Assembly: GCA_022432975.1 (NCBI GenBank)
Contig: CM039502.1
Span: 25,690,383-25,754,382 of the forward strand
Origin: Begonia masoniana
Lineage: Eukaryota; Streptophyta; Magnoliopsida; Cucurbitales; Begoniaceae
Direction of reading: 5' to 3'
Length of the DNA: 64,000 nt
Positions within the stretch are counted from its first letter, which is position 1, and the number at the start of each line of letters is the position of its first letter. Below are positions 23,504 to 33,245 of this stretch, piece by piece. Under the pieces are notes generated by a model. The model was given only the letters and a program-made list of their open reading frames with translations. It was not told where the DNA came from and did no database searches. A program made the position numbers and the translations under genes.

Positions 23504-24323
23504 TGTAACACCTGAATTTTTGGGTTACGAGTTTTGTCTCTAGACCCCGGGTTCTTCGCCGTATTGTGTTTCGATCCGTAAAATATTAATTTAGGCCCGT
23601 TTTGTGAATAGAAAGTTTTATTGGAACCACAAGGATTTATTAGAATTTTAGTGGATTAAGATTATTTTGGAGAAAATCAAATCATAGGTTAATTAATGGG
23701 ATTAAATAAAAGGGCACTATGAAGGGTGATATGGTAATTTTTATAAGAAAATTTTAATTATAACCTAAAAATCCTATTCATTTCCTCTTATTCCCTCGGC
23801 TCTCTCCTCCTAGCCTCTCTCCTTCTCCTCTCCCACGATTTTTCCTCCTCCAATCCACCTCCTAACCGTTTTTCCTTCCGTTTTCTTCAGGATTCAAAGC
23901 CTAGGTAAGTTTTAAGTGCTTTCTCACATTAGTTTCGATTTTAGGGGTTTTGTTTCGTTAGAGTTATGGATTTAGAATTGAGATTTATTGAGTTTCAGTT
24001 AGAAGTTGATGGTGTTGCATTTTATACTCGTTGATGATACATTTATTGCTATTGGAGTAGTTAGGATAAATTATTTGATGGAGTTATTGAATTTGTGGTG
24101 GTTGGGAGGAATAAGTAGTATTAATGTTAGGTTAGTTTTATTTATACACATGAAGTGTTTGATAAAATGCCTGAATGAGATTAGTTGAATTTCTAGGAAA
24201 TTTCTTAGCTAGGATTTTGCTAGTTTTGAGCTTAGACTACTTAGGATTGATTTTTAACATCGGGATATGAAATGGCATAGGTGAAAGAGCTTAAGGTGAA
24301 GACATGACGTTGCTAAGGAGCCT

Positions 24324-25019
24324 AGGTAAGTGAGTGTGTTAGGATTTCTGGCCACTAGGGTCCTACATCACGAGGATACTAGGAATGTTGTTTGAGTTGT
24401 CTGTTGATGATTATGACTTATCGTATGTTATGTTATGTTCGATTTGAGTAGAATGATGATATGACATGCGTTGCATTGCTCGTCCTTATAGTACGTCATT
24501 CCTATGTGTATCCCTGTCTATGCATTATGTGTATGTGTTATATGATCAAGGTAAAAATATGAAATGTATATGTATGTATGATTAAGTGTGGAACGGGTTG
24601 AATGGGCCACGGTTATGTACTTAAGATTTTAGTATGGTTTGCGGATCCTCCCATTGGTGGGGGCCAGACTGGCAGGAAGACTCGCGGATCCTCCCACTGG
24701 TGGGGGCTGGACTGGCAGGATGACTCGCTGATCCTCCCGCTGGTGGGGGCCGGGTTGATACTGCACGATCAGTTTGCAGATTTTGCCGTTGGTGTGGGCC
24801 GGACTGGTCGTTACAAATGTTGTCCGTTGGGACCATGATTATGATTCTTTTGCCCTTTTCTTCCCGTGTCCTCCCTTAATTCATGTCAAGTAAAAGATGA
24901 GTAAAAATACGATTATGAACACGAATATGATTATGTGAAGTATGCATTCATGAGATTTTATGTGTTTGTTGCACTTCTTACTAAGAATTAGGCTTATAGT
25001 TTGAACCTTATGATGTAGG
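24324..25019 (+). other. Leader module in LTR E
   Basis: AGGTAAGT (24324-24331), hairpin GGCC-ACTAG-GGTC (24350-24362, with one G-T pair), CCTACATCACGAGG (24362-24375), TGATGTAGG (25011-25019). In the second hairpin one arm has changed (TAAGA instead of TAAGC). The implied interval is 693 nt. Confidence 0.65.
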
Positions 25020-25478
25020 TGACGAGTTTGAAGGTGAGGACCTCAAACTGAACGATGAAGTCTAAGTCGGGTTGCTGGATGGTATTCATGGCGTGGTTTT
25101 ATGGCTGGGCAGCAATTGACCCGTGGTTGGTGCTCCAAGCTAGATTGGTAAAAGTTTACGTTATAGGAGTTTAAGTAAAAGAATTTCGTAGGACTTTCGT
25201 GTGATGACTAGTTTTGAAATGATTGGCGTTTTTTCTTGTTCTGAAGAGGATTTTATGACTAAAGGATTTATACCTGTTTTGTCTTTCGTTACGGTCTAAA
25301 TGTTTTGTTCTTTTATGATTTTCAATGATGGATGGTTTAGGGATTTAAAGCTTCTCGTTTGAATGGTTTAAATTGAGTATTGGTTGATGGATTTAAGAGA
25401 AGTTGTAAGTTATTTTATTATTTGTATAAGAGTTTGGAAGGAAATTTTTGGAATGTGTTTCCAGAGGGGTAGTCGAAC

Positions 25479-25683
25479 GATCGGCCAGAAGGGCGATCAT
25501 TCGGTTGACTTTGTTTGGCGAAATGCAGAAGCAGAGAAGACGCCGATCGATCGGCTGATGTAGCGATTGATCGGCTGTGTATTCTTTGAGAGGAGATCGA
25601 TCGCCCAAAACAGGCGATCGATCGGCCGTGTTTATTTTTTGTGCAGGGCGATCGATCGCCTAGTTTGGCCGATCGATCGGCCC
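25479..25683 (+). repeat. GATCGATC palindrome cluster in LTR E
   Basis: Six or so CGATCGATCG-type palindromes, including GGCGATCGATCGCC and GGCCGATCGATCGGCC near the end, as in LTR D. Confidence 0.85.
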
Positions 25684-25945
25684 TCTTACTTTTCTGTCCC
25701 TGCCCTTTTTCTTCTCTCTAAATTCCGAGTGTGTCCTCACAAATTTATTCTTCACGATTTTATAGAATGCTTGAGTTTTTCAATGAAACTTCAAACGGGT
25801 TTTAAATATGACTCTCCATGATTTTAGCAAAGTTTCTTCCAAGAAGTTTTTCTTATGTTCAGAAAAAAAATTACGAGTCTAGAATAAGAACACGAACATG
25901 ATTATGTAAGTTGCGGCCCATTGGGTTTTGGGTCATGACACCTGT

Positions 25946-26390
25946 TGTTGTCCATTCCTATCCTCGTCCATTCTTGTTGTCGTCGACTCCTGTGGTCGTC
26001 CATTCCTGTTGTCGTCCATTTCTGCCGTCGTCCACTCCTGTTGTCGTCCATTCCTGCCGTCGTCCATTCCTATCGTCGTCCACTCATGTTGTGGTCCATT
26101 CCTGTCCTCTGTCCTCGCCCATTCCTGTTGTCATCCACTCGTATCCATTCCTGTCCTCGTCCATTCCTATTGTCGTCCATTCCTGCTGTCCTCCATTCCT
26201 GTTGTCGTCCATTCCTGCCGTCATCCACTCTTGTTGTTGTCCATTTCTGCCGTCGTCCATTCCTGTCCTCATCCACTTCTGTCCTCATCCATTCCAGTCG
26301 TCCATTCCAGTAGTCCATTCTAGTAGCCCATTCCAGTCATCTATTCCAGTAGTCCATTCCTGTCGTCCATATTTGTCTTCCATTTTTTTA
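25946..26390 (+). repeat. 16-bp minisatellite, right part, about 28 units
   Basis: Repeats of a CCATTCCTGTTGTCGT-like 16-mer with variants, degenerating after about 26300. Because 16 is not a multiple of 3, all plus frames stay open and give proline/serine-rich or repeated peptide ORFs; these are not genes. Confidence 0.92.
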
Positions 26391-26510
26391 TGTCTTTCTA
26401 TCTGAATTAGAGTTTTAAATAGTCGAAAAATTTCACGTCCAAAATGTCAATGTCAAAGTCAATGTCCGGTCGTGTCCCGTGTGCCAGTGCGGCGGGTCTG
26501 GGTCGTCGCA

Positions 26511-27311
26511 GAAACTATCGATTTTAGCCCTATACTATACCCATAATTTCAGGTAGCTCCCTCTACTAAAAAAACTGGTAAACCGAACCTCGTACTATGA
26601 TTGTGTTATTGGCCTTAAGCTTTTTAATCTTTCCGTCTGCACCCACGTTAATTGCACGTGAGAGCTTCAAATTTTCACCTGGGAAACTATAGATTTTAAC
26701 TCTGTACTATAGCCAGAATTTTAGGTAGCTACTAAAAAAATTGGCAAACCGAACCCCATATTATGATTTTGTTATCGGCTTTGACGTTTTTAATTTTTCC
26801 GTCAACACCCACGTTAAGTGCATGTGGGAGGTTCAAATTTTCATCCTCCTGATTCCATCTGTTTCTACAGGTTCTCAATTCACCCGTGACAGACAAATTT
26901 ATTACCTTAATTACTGGTTGTCATTTTAAAAAATAAACTAAACAACAGAAACCAATGAACTTGCAGATGAATTTAAAATGGACAATGAAAAAAAAACATG
27001 TCCCGTAACTTGACTGAAATATTTCTATAAATAAAGAGATTTACCAAATGACTAACACTACGATTGAATCACTCATTTGTAGAGAGAACAAAAACGTATA
27101 TAAAATAAAATCAAGGGAACAAATTATTATAATCACGTCTCTCTTTTACAAGAATAGCATTTCTGTAAATGAAGAACTCACCAAAAATCTGTACCAGAAG
27201 ACCATTGTCGACTGTCAACTGTCAACGCTTGAAGCGTGCTCTCTCTCTCTCTTTTGCCTTCGGGTGTTGACGGAATGAAGAACTCACCATGAGTTTATCG
27301 TATTCCCTCTC
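26511..27311 (+). repeat. Inverted-repeat (MULE-like) element, first internal block
   Basis: No gene. Two copies of a ~175-bp unit (26516-26692, 26693-26860), marked by a TACTATG...GTTAT.GGC core and AATCTTTCCGTC, are followed by ~450 bp ending in CGTATTCCCTCTC. The block is repeated at 50426-51178, and the 175-bp units recur inverted at 51226-51575. The left edge resumes from 15389 across LTR C. Long inverted ends without coding sequence suggest a non-autonomous Mutator-like element, but a 9-bp target duplication was not found. Confidence 0.6.
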
Positions 27312-28317
27312 TGTAAAATCCGCCAAATTTTAGTGACTGTAAAATTTTAATAAATTTTTCGCGAATTTTAAGTGTAAATGTTTGCCCAATTTCACTAATT
27401 TTTGAAAAGTAGTAACGTATGAATTTTTGGTCACGTGTGACCCGTACGTAAAATTTAAGAATATTATTCGTTAAGAATTGAAATCGAGAAACCGAACATT
27501 AAATGGATTTATTATAAATTAAATAAAAAGAATTATTTAAAATGAAATAAAATAAAATAATAAATAAAATAAATTGTTTAATGAAAAGATAAGGTTTCAG
27601 AATGAAACCTTATCGTTTCATTCTGTCAACAGAACACCCGAGAGAGAGAGAGAATCGCCGATGTCGGAACGACCTCCGTTCGGTACGATCTTAGTGTCAA
27701 AACGTTCGTCTCGAAGCATAGATCAATGTTGGCAAAGAGAGTTTTTGAAGGTAAGCTCTCCATCTCCTGATTTTTGATCGGAAAGTTTCAGGTTTTTAGG
27801 TTTTTGGTAGATCTGTGTTTTGAGGTCGAATCTTCGATGTTTTTGGTAGGAATCGACTGGAAAAGAGGCAAGAAATGTGTTGGAAACAAGTTTCGACGAA
27901 AATTAGGTTAGAAAACGCAATTTTTCGGCATCACGGGGTCTTCGGTGTGTCGCCGATGTGTCACCGGCGCTCGGCTGTCGACGGTCGAGTATACTCGACT
28001 GTGGGCTGAGTCAACTCGGGCAATGGGCCCAGTTGACTCGGGCCCAAGGTCGAGTTAAGCCTGGGTTGGGTCAGGCCGACTCAGATCTGGGTTCGGGCTA
28101 GGATCAGCCCTATTCGGGCCGGGTCTGACCTGAGCCCAACTGGGGCGGGTTCATCTGATTCAAACCGATCCGACCTATACCAACCCGAACCAATTTGGTT
28201 AGATCCGACCCGAATCGGCCCGATCTGAACTAGACCCGACCCGACCAATTTGAGTTCGACTCGACCCGAACTGGTCTAGACCCGAACTGGTTTGACCTAG
28301 CTAGAACCGGTCCGGTC

Positions 28318-28387
28318 AGTCAAAGTCAACTATTGACTTTGACTTTGATCGTTGACTTTGATCGTTGACTTTTGACCAAAAGTCAAC
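28318..28387 (+). promoter_or_regulatory. W-box (TTGAC) cluster in LTR P
   Basis: At least seven TTGAC/GTCAA cores lie within 70 bp. Two perfect hairpins are formed: AGTCAAAGTCAA/TTGACTTTGACT (28318-28329, 28333-28344) and GTTGACTTTTG/CAAAAGTCAAC (28364-28374, 28377-28387). TTGAC is the core bound by WRKY factors. Activity is inferred. Confidence 0.5.
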
Positions 28388-28992
28388 TAGAGCCGTTTGG
28401 GCCCGTTTTTGCCCCGGTTCGCAATTTATATCGTTTCTTAACCAAATTGGACCTTAACGAGGTTCCTCATTTGTTTTGATTCTCAGATTCAGAGGATTTT
28501 GCTGATTTGGAAGCAATTCCTGAGGAGCAACGGTTTACCGAGAATATGAGGACTCGCCATAGGGGTATCGGTTATTATACTTATTGCGTTATACCTAGCC
28601 TTGCATGCACGTATATTATTTTTGGTGGGATACCACTAGTATTGGTGTCGGCATTTTACTGACATGATCATTTTGCATATTGTGGCACGTATATTTTTTG
28701 ACTGATTCATACTGCCTACTGGATTTTAGATGCCATGTTTTACTCGACTTTGCCGACGGGCTGTATTTGATATTTGTCATGAGATTTATCATGGTTGGCA
28801 TGCAGATGGTTTTATAGATGCATTTGATTTTGTTCATGCATTGGTTTTTTGCTGTGCCATTTTGAGTTTGATACTGGAGATAACCGTCTGACACTTTTAG
28901 TTGGGCCCATATGTTAAGAGTATCAGGGGGTTTTGCCCAGTTTCACCCGTGTTTGAGGGTTGCTGTGGTACTCCCCACACTTGTTTGGATAG

Positions 28993-29149
28993 GGTACTCC
29001 CCTTGATAATAGGAGGAAGAGACTCTGAGCTATGCTAGTCCTGTGTGGTACTCCCCTTGATAATAGGAGGAAGAGACTCTGAGCTATGCTAGTCCTGTGT
29101 GGTACTCCCTGCGAATGGAGGAATGGGCTCTGAGCTATGCTAGCCCTGG
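28993..29149 (+). repeat. 54-bp tandem repeat in LTR P
   Basis: GGTACTCC recurs at 28993, 29047 and 29101. The third unit is more diverged and is where element F-G inserted (target duplication CCTGG). Confidence 0.9.
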
Positions 29150-30048
29150 TGTAACGCCCCCGAACCCACCCTGGTTCGGAGTGCTACTTTGCTAGCCAAT
29201 CTCACGTTAAAATCTAATTTAAAATAAGACTAGACTCGCTAATGCCCCTTAATCCTAATCTCTAAGCACCACGGCGTTCTTCCCGAAAATTTCGGCAAAG
29301 TAACGTCTGAAAATGGCGCCTCCAAAATGCTAAATACCTGCACACAATTCAATTCCCAACCAGTCCAGAATACTCTTACATCCAACATACGAAATCTCTA
29401 AAATACCAGTATCCCTAAGTGAAGAAAATCCGCAGTATAGGGCGACACGTCACCCTTAACTTAACTATATACAACAACCATACACCTAGCTATACCATAA
29501 CTGTTACAAACCTTAACCAAACAGAGTTATACACATGCACATCATTTCCACCAACAGACATTTAAAATACTACCAAACTACAAATCCCACATCTTCCGAA
29601 GACCATGGTCGAGACGCCCCGACAGATGCCCGCACCGGCACACCCCATGCACCACCAACTGCTGCCACGTCCTGGCTCACTCGCTTAGCTCACCTGTAAC
29701 CGCGTCGTTACCTACACCACAGAACACACACGCACACGTAAGCTTACGCTTAGCAAGTAGGGATAACAAATATAAACAAGCACAATGCACACGCAACACT
29801 GAACAAAACAACCAAACAACACAACACAACAATGCAACTCGACTAGATAGAATACAAGCTACACACAACACTGAACAAAACCACCAAACAACACAACACC
29901 ACAATGCAACTCGACTACTCAACTCATAGTTGCCCGCACCCCAAAGGTGCCTTACACATTGCCCGCACCGAAGTGCCTTACACAACGACAAACTCACAAC
30001 GACAGACACACAACGACAAACACACAACGACAAACACACAACGACACA

Positions 30049-30232
30049 TTGCCCGCACCGAAGTGCCTTAGTTGCCCGCCCCGAAGGGCCTTAGTTGCCC
30101 GCACCGAAGTGCCTTAGTTGCCCGCCCCGAAGGGCCTTAGTTGCCCGCACCGAAGTGCCTTAGTTGCCCGCCCCGAAGGGCCTTAGTTGCCCGCCCCGAA
30201 GGGCCTTAGTTGCCCGCCCCGAAGGGCCTTAC
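30049..30232 (-). repeat. 23-bp UUCG-hairpin array in LTR F, 8 units
   Basis: Units start every 23 bp from 30049. On the plus strand, type a has GCAC-CGAA-GTGC and type b GCCC-CGAA-GGGC, in order a b a b a b b b. On the transcript strand each is a 4-bp stem with a TTCG loop. The difference between the types changes both arms together. Degenerate units lie at 29932 and 29959. Confidence 0.92.
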
Positions 30233-30548
30233 ACTTTAACCGACTACCACGCTAACTAATGCAACACCACACGACAACCAACCAATGCAACCCACACGAC
30301 AACCAACCAATGCAACCCACACAACAACCAACCGACCAATACTCAAATCCCAACAACAACCAAGAATTTCGTTGCCACACGACTTAATACCAAACAAAAC
30401 AACTAACCAAGTAATACAAAGCAAAACTACCAACTCACAATTCAAACAAAGTAAAGCGGCCAACTCACCAGTTTAAACAAAACAAAGCAGCCAACTCACA
30501 AATACTTAACCAGACCAGAACAAAGTAAAGCAATCAACCATCAACAAT

Positions 30549-30700
30549 GCTTGACCAACAAAGAAGACAACAAAACATCAACAACAAAGAACCAACAAGG
30601 CTTAACCAACAAAGAAGACAATCAAACATCAAACAACAAACAACCAACAAGGCTTAAGCAACAAAGAAGACAGCCAAACAACAAACAACAAAATAAATCC
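30549..30700 (-). repeat. About 51-bp AAC-rich tandem repeat in LTR F
   Basis: GCTTGACC/GCTTAACC/GCTTAAGC with ACAAAGAAGACA recurs at 30549, 30600 and 30652. The same units are in LTR G near 48001-48125. Confidence 0.85.
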
Positions 30701-31572
30701 TACCGTTCCGTGGTATAGGCCCGAAGGCAATACAAACGTTCCCTACTTACCTGACTGCTCGGCTTTACGGTGCTCACCTCTAATGATCAATTCACTCGTC
30801 CGATAACCTATCAATTATAGAAAATAACTTAGCAATTCACTCATAAATTTCTAAACTAAAACTAACCATACTTCAAACTCCTTTCTCTCACCAAAACACA
30901 AAACCCGATTTTATGTAAATTGTACCGTCCAACTTTAACTCCATTAAAATTAAGCCTACATTCACCAATTACTCTCAAACTACTATTTTTAGCCTAATCC
31001 AACTAAAATCTAACTAAATGGGCCACCAATTTGGGTTCGGTAAAAACCGACCCGAACTTCAAACGCGCGTAACTTTTGCGTCGGATATCAGAATCGAACA
31101 ATTCCAGCGGCCACGTACTCCTCTAATAACCTATTTTAACCTGCCAAAAGGAATTTCAAAACAAATAACCCTAGCTAGGACAAAATGGCAAAAACCCGAA
31201 TCTGCCCCTAACTGTAAAATTTCCCCATTTTGGTTTTTCATCAATTTTCACTCAATTGCTCACCAATCAACCATATTTAGTCTCAATTAACATAATCTAA
31301 CCAAAAACCCCGAGAATACACAGCAAAACCGAAATGCCCTAAATCGGGCTTGCTGAATTTCGCCCAAATTGGGCTCCTCACGGCCAGGCGATTATTGCCA
31401 GCCCACTACCCGACAATCTCAGGCCAAAATCGCCCGAAAACGGCCGGTGATCGGAGCTCAATCGAGCTCTTCACTCACGGCTTCGAACAGAGAGGAAAAC
31501 AGGGGAAAAACTCATGCATACCAGTCGGTGCGCGCGCGGAGACGGTTGGAACCTCCTCGCCGGCGGTGATCG

Positions 31573-31862
31573 TGTTGTGGAACCCAGGGTTCCCAACTCA
31601 TACTCTCACGAAATCGTTCTACAAAGGAAATGGAAAACGGAAAAGAAAGAAAAACAGTAAATAAAGAAACAGATTATCATTCATTTCACCTCTTCTCACG
31701 CCTCTCTCTGCTGCCTTTATCTGCTTCCTTCCTCCTCTTCTAACAGATTGGACACGTCAGCTGAGGGTCCATAACTGGGTTGGGCTCGGTTCTCTTGGTT
31801 CTGCTGTGTTTCCCCTCAGTGGCCCAACTGCATAGCCCATCATGGAAGAGGCTTCCATGACA
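31573..31862 (-). repeat. 3' LTR of the gene-capturing element
   Basis: 290 bp. On the minus strand it starts TGTCATGGAAG at 31862 and ends CCACAACA at 31573. It differs from the 5' LTR at three C/T positions. Confidence 0.95.
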
Positions 31863-31899
31863 AATCCTCCCCCTTAACATATCCTTGTCCTCAAGGATA
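31863..31899 (-). other. Polypurine tract and AGGA-loop hairpin of the gene-capturing element
   Basis: Minus strand: TATCCTTG (31899-31892), loop AGGA, CAAGGATA (31887-31880), then a purine-rich tract (AAGGGGGAGGATT, ~31875-31863) directly before the LTR. Confidence 0.85.
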
Positions 31900-32039
31900 A
31901 AAATTTGGACAACAACATATTCATATGCTCTTCGACAATCGGCCTCTTCAACGTTAGTATCTGAATCACAGTCAATCTCTACTACCAACCTGCATCGTTT
32001 CCTTCTGCATCTGATCCTTCCCTGTAAATCCACTAGCAA

Positions 32040-32642
32040 CAAGCTGAGACAAATAAATGAGGACAGCATGCTGACGACAAACATCACAACGACGTAGTTG
32101 TAAAATGCTGGTCGGGGTGAAAGCTTCTCTCTCCATTTTGAGAAATGAAATAACAGGATGAAGCCATAAACTGTTGTAAGCAATAGCTGATAAATGAGCC
32201 ACAAGCTCCACTTTGCTCTGTGTGTACTTTCGCCATCCATGAACAATGGAATCCCGAATCCAAAAATATATATTGCCTTAAGGACAAGATCTACTCCAAC
32301 AATAATCCCTAATATAATGAAATTATGAGCTAAAGATTCCAGCCTTGTAGCATAATTTTCTTGGAGTAAAAAGACAACCAAGCTAATTTCTAAACAAAGC
32401 ATTCCGGGTGATGTAAACAAGGAGAAAATGTGCCAGACAACCTTCTTTCCAGGTGAGTATTGCCATGTCTAAAGAGAGCACCAAGCTAGATTGAGCAAGT
32501 AAGCAGCCCAAAGAAGAGTATAATAAGAGATGATTACATAAGAACGGCTAGTGTAGAGCTTCTTCAGATTCTTCCTCGCGTGTATCATCAAGTAGATCAA
32601 GAATAGCACCGACGGCACAACCAAAACTGCGTCATACCAAAT
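32040..32642 (-). pseudogene. Captured fragment of a CAND/TPRA1-like seven-TM protein gene
   Basis: Translation gives a membrane protein with LVVPSVLFLIYL, SRSYVIISYYTLLWA, SGMLCLEIS-like SPGMLCLEISLVVFLLQ, IYIFGFGIPLF and KWREKLSPRPAFY blocks. This is the pattern I recognise from plant 'candidate G-protein-coupled receptor'/TPRA1-like proteins (transmembrane, function poorly known). Several hydrophobic segments are clear. Two stops (near 32643 and 32480) stand where Trp and Gln are expected. The segment covers most of the family's core but not both ends, and it has no visible intron. It is followed by element sequence with the LEDKDML motif before the purine tract. Confidence 0.7.
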
Positions 32643-32689
32643 TCAATGGCAGAGGGATGTTGTGTAAAAGTCATGGGGTAAGAGCTTAT

Positions 32690-32768
32690 GTTTCAGCAAA
32701 TTCTTCAGGACCATGTAAGTGCCGCCAGGCTTGAGAGAAACAATGCAGGCAACTAACTCTGATGGAAC
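32690..32768 (-). other. Unidentified segment between the FtsH and CAND-like fragments
   Basis: It continues the frame with [20 protein letters not shown] do not recognise it with confidence. It may be the start of the CAND-like fragment or a sixth captured piece. Confidence 0.4.
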
Positions 32769-32996
32769 AATATCAGCAATGAAGATAATGCAATGTGACT
32801 GCTTCTTCGCAACAGAAAATAAATCACCAACTCTCCTGGCTCCAACACCAACATCCATCTCTTCGAACCCACTGCCACTGCATGAGAAAAAAGGAACCAC
32901 CGTTTCTCCAGCAATAGCCCTCGCCAACTTTGTCTTGCCTGTGCCTAGAGGACCAACGAGTACAACACCTCTTGGGAGCCTTCCACCAGGACGAGT
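32769..32996 (-). pseudogene. Captured fragment of an FtsH-type AAA protease gene
   Basis: About 76 residues match the AAA ATPase core of plant organellar FtsH proteases: [17 protein letters not shown], then a Walker A with GPLGTGKT (usual GPPGTGKT), [17 protein letters not shown], and CIIFI at the start of Walker B, where the match ends before the acidic residues. Membrane-bound FtsH degrades proteins in chloroplasts and mitochondria. This piece lacks the rest of the ATPase, the protease domain and the membrane segments, so it cannot act. It is in frame with the preceding VAC14 tail. Confidence 0.8.
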
Positions 32997-33065
32997 AAAT
33001 CGCGTTGGCTTATAACATAATTTTTTCCTTGTCGATTTATAGTTCAGAAGTTTACGAATTAAAAC

Positions 33066-33245
33066 TTCAGAGGAAGTCAATAAAATCAAATTCAATGCCT
33101 GAACCATACTAGAGGCAAAATCCAGACCTGATTCTCCTTTTAATATTTTTGAGAACTCTCTGTAGACTCTTTCCGCATCTAAAAGTACACTGAGTCTGCA
33201 AATTATTAAAGCTCCATGCCCCTCCAAAAGAGAATTATCCACACT
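33066..33245 (-). pseudogene. Captured VAC14 fragment, second part (shifted frame)
   Basis: It continues the VAC14-like sequence of the chimeric ORF in another frame: [20 protein letters not shown] and [17 protein letters not shown]. One frameshift near 33240 separates the two parts. The fusion point with the FtsH piece lies just downstream. Confidence 0.75.

Larger units (their letters stand above)
16585..25940 (+). mobile_element. Tekay-type Ty3/gypsy element D-E
   Basis: It begins TGTAACACCCGG and ends GGTCATGACA, with CCTGT duplicated at 16580-16584 and 25941-25945. It has two long LTRs, a slightly altered iMet primer site, decayed gag-pol and a purine tract, 9356 bp in all. It inserted into the minisatellite of LTR C. 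The LTRs differ by many substitutions and two block insertions, so it is much older than the Athila copy. Confidence 0.93.
23504..25940 (+). repeat. 3' LTR (E) of element D-E
   Basis: 2437 bp. It is longer than D through an extra ~40-bp CTCCCACTGGTGGGGGC unit and an extra GATCGATC block near 25590-25650. Confidence 0.93.
15390..26510 (+). mobile_element. Solo LTR C, split by element D-E
   Basis: It begins TGTAACACCAGC at 15390 and ends GGTCGTCGCA at 26510, flanked by GAAAC at 15385-15389 and 26511-26515. Without the D-E insertion it is about 1.76 kb. There is no primer site or internal domain, so it is the product of LTR-LTR recombination. It contains a CT-rich leader (15640-15780), the leader module and a 16-bp minisatellite. 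Confidence 0.85.
29711..30753 (-). other. Leader module in LTR F
   Basis: Minus strand: CAGGTAAGT (30753-30745); hairpin GCC-TTCG-GGC (30728-30719); arm at 30719-30705 complementary to 29711-29725 (CCTACACCACAGAAC) except for two positions that can wobble-pair in one strand sense; second hairpin TAAGC-GTAA-GCTTA (29752-29739). The implied GT-AG interval is 1039 nt. Confidence 0.7.

Noticed and set aside
25911..26405. Several overlapping Ser/Pro-rich ORFs and a minus-strand Asp/Arg-rich ORF
   Set aside because: Product of the 16-bp minisatellite, open in several frames; no start context or domain.
29677..30039. Cys/Val-rich minus-strand ORFs in LTRs F and G (also 47066-47470)
   Set aside because: They read through AC-rich repeats in the LTR; they differ between F and G by repeat number and have no domain.
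30049..30232. CRISPR-like regular repeats
   Set aside because: Units are contiguous with no unique spacers, in a plant LTR; the same holds for the 41-bp and 54-bp arrays.
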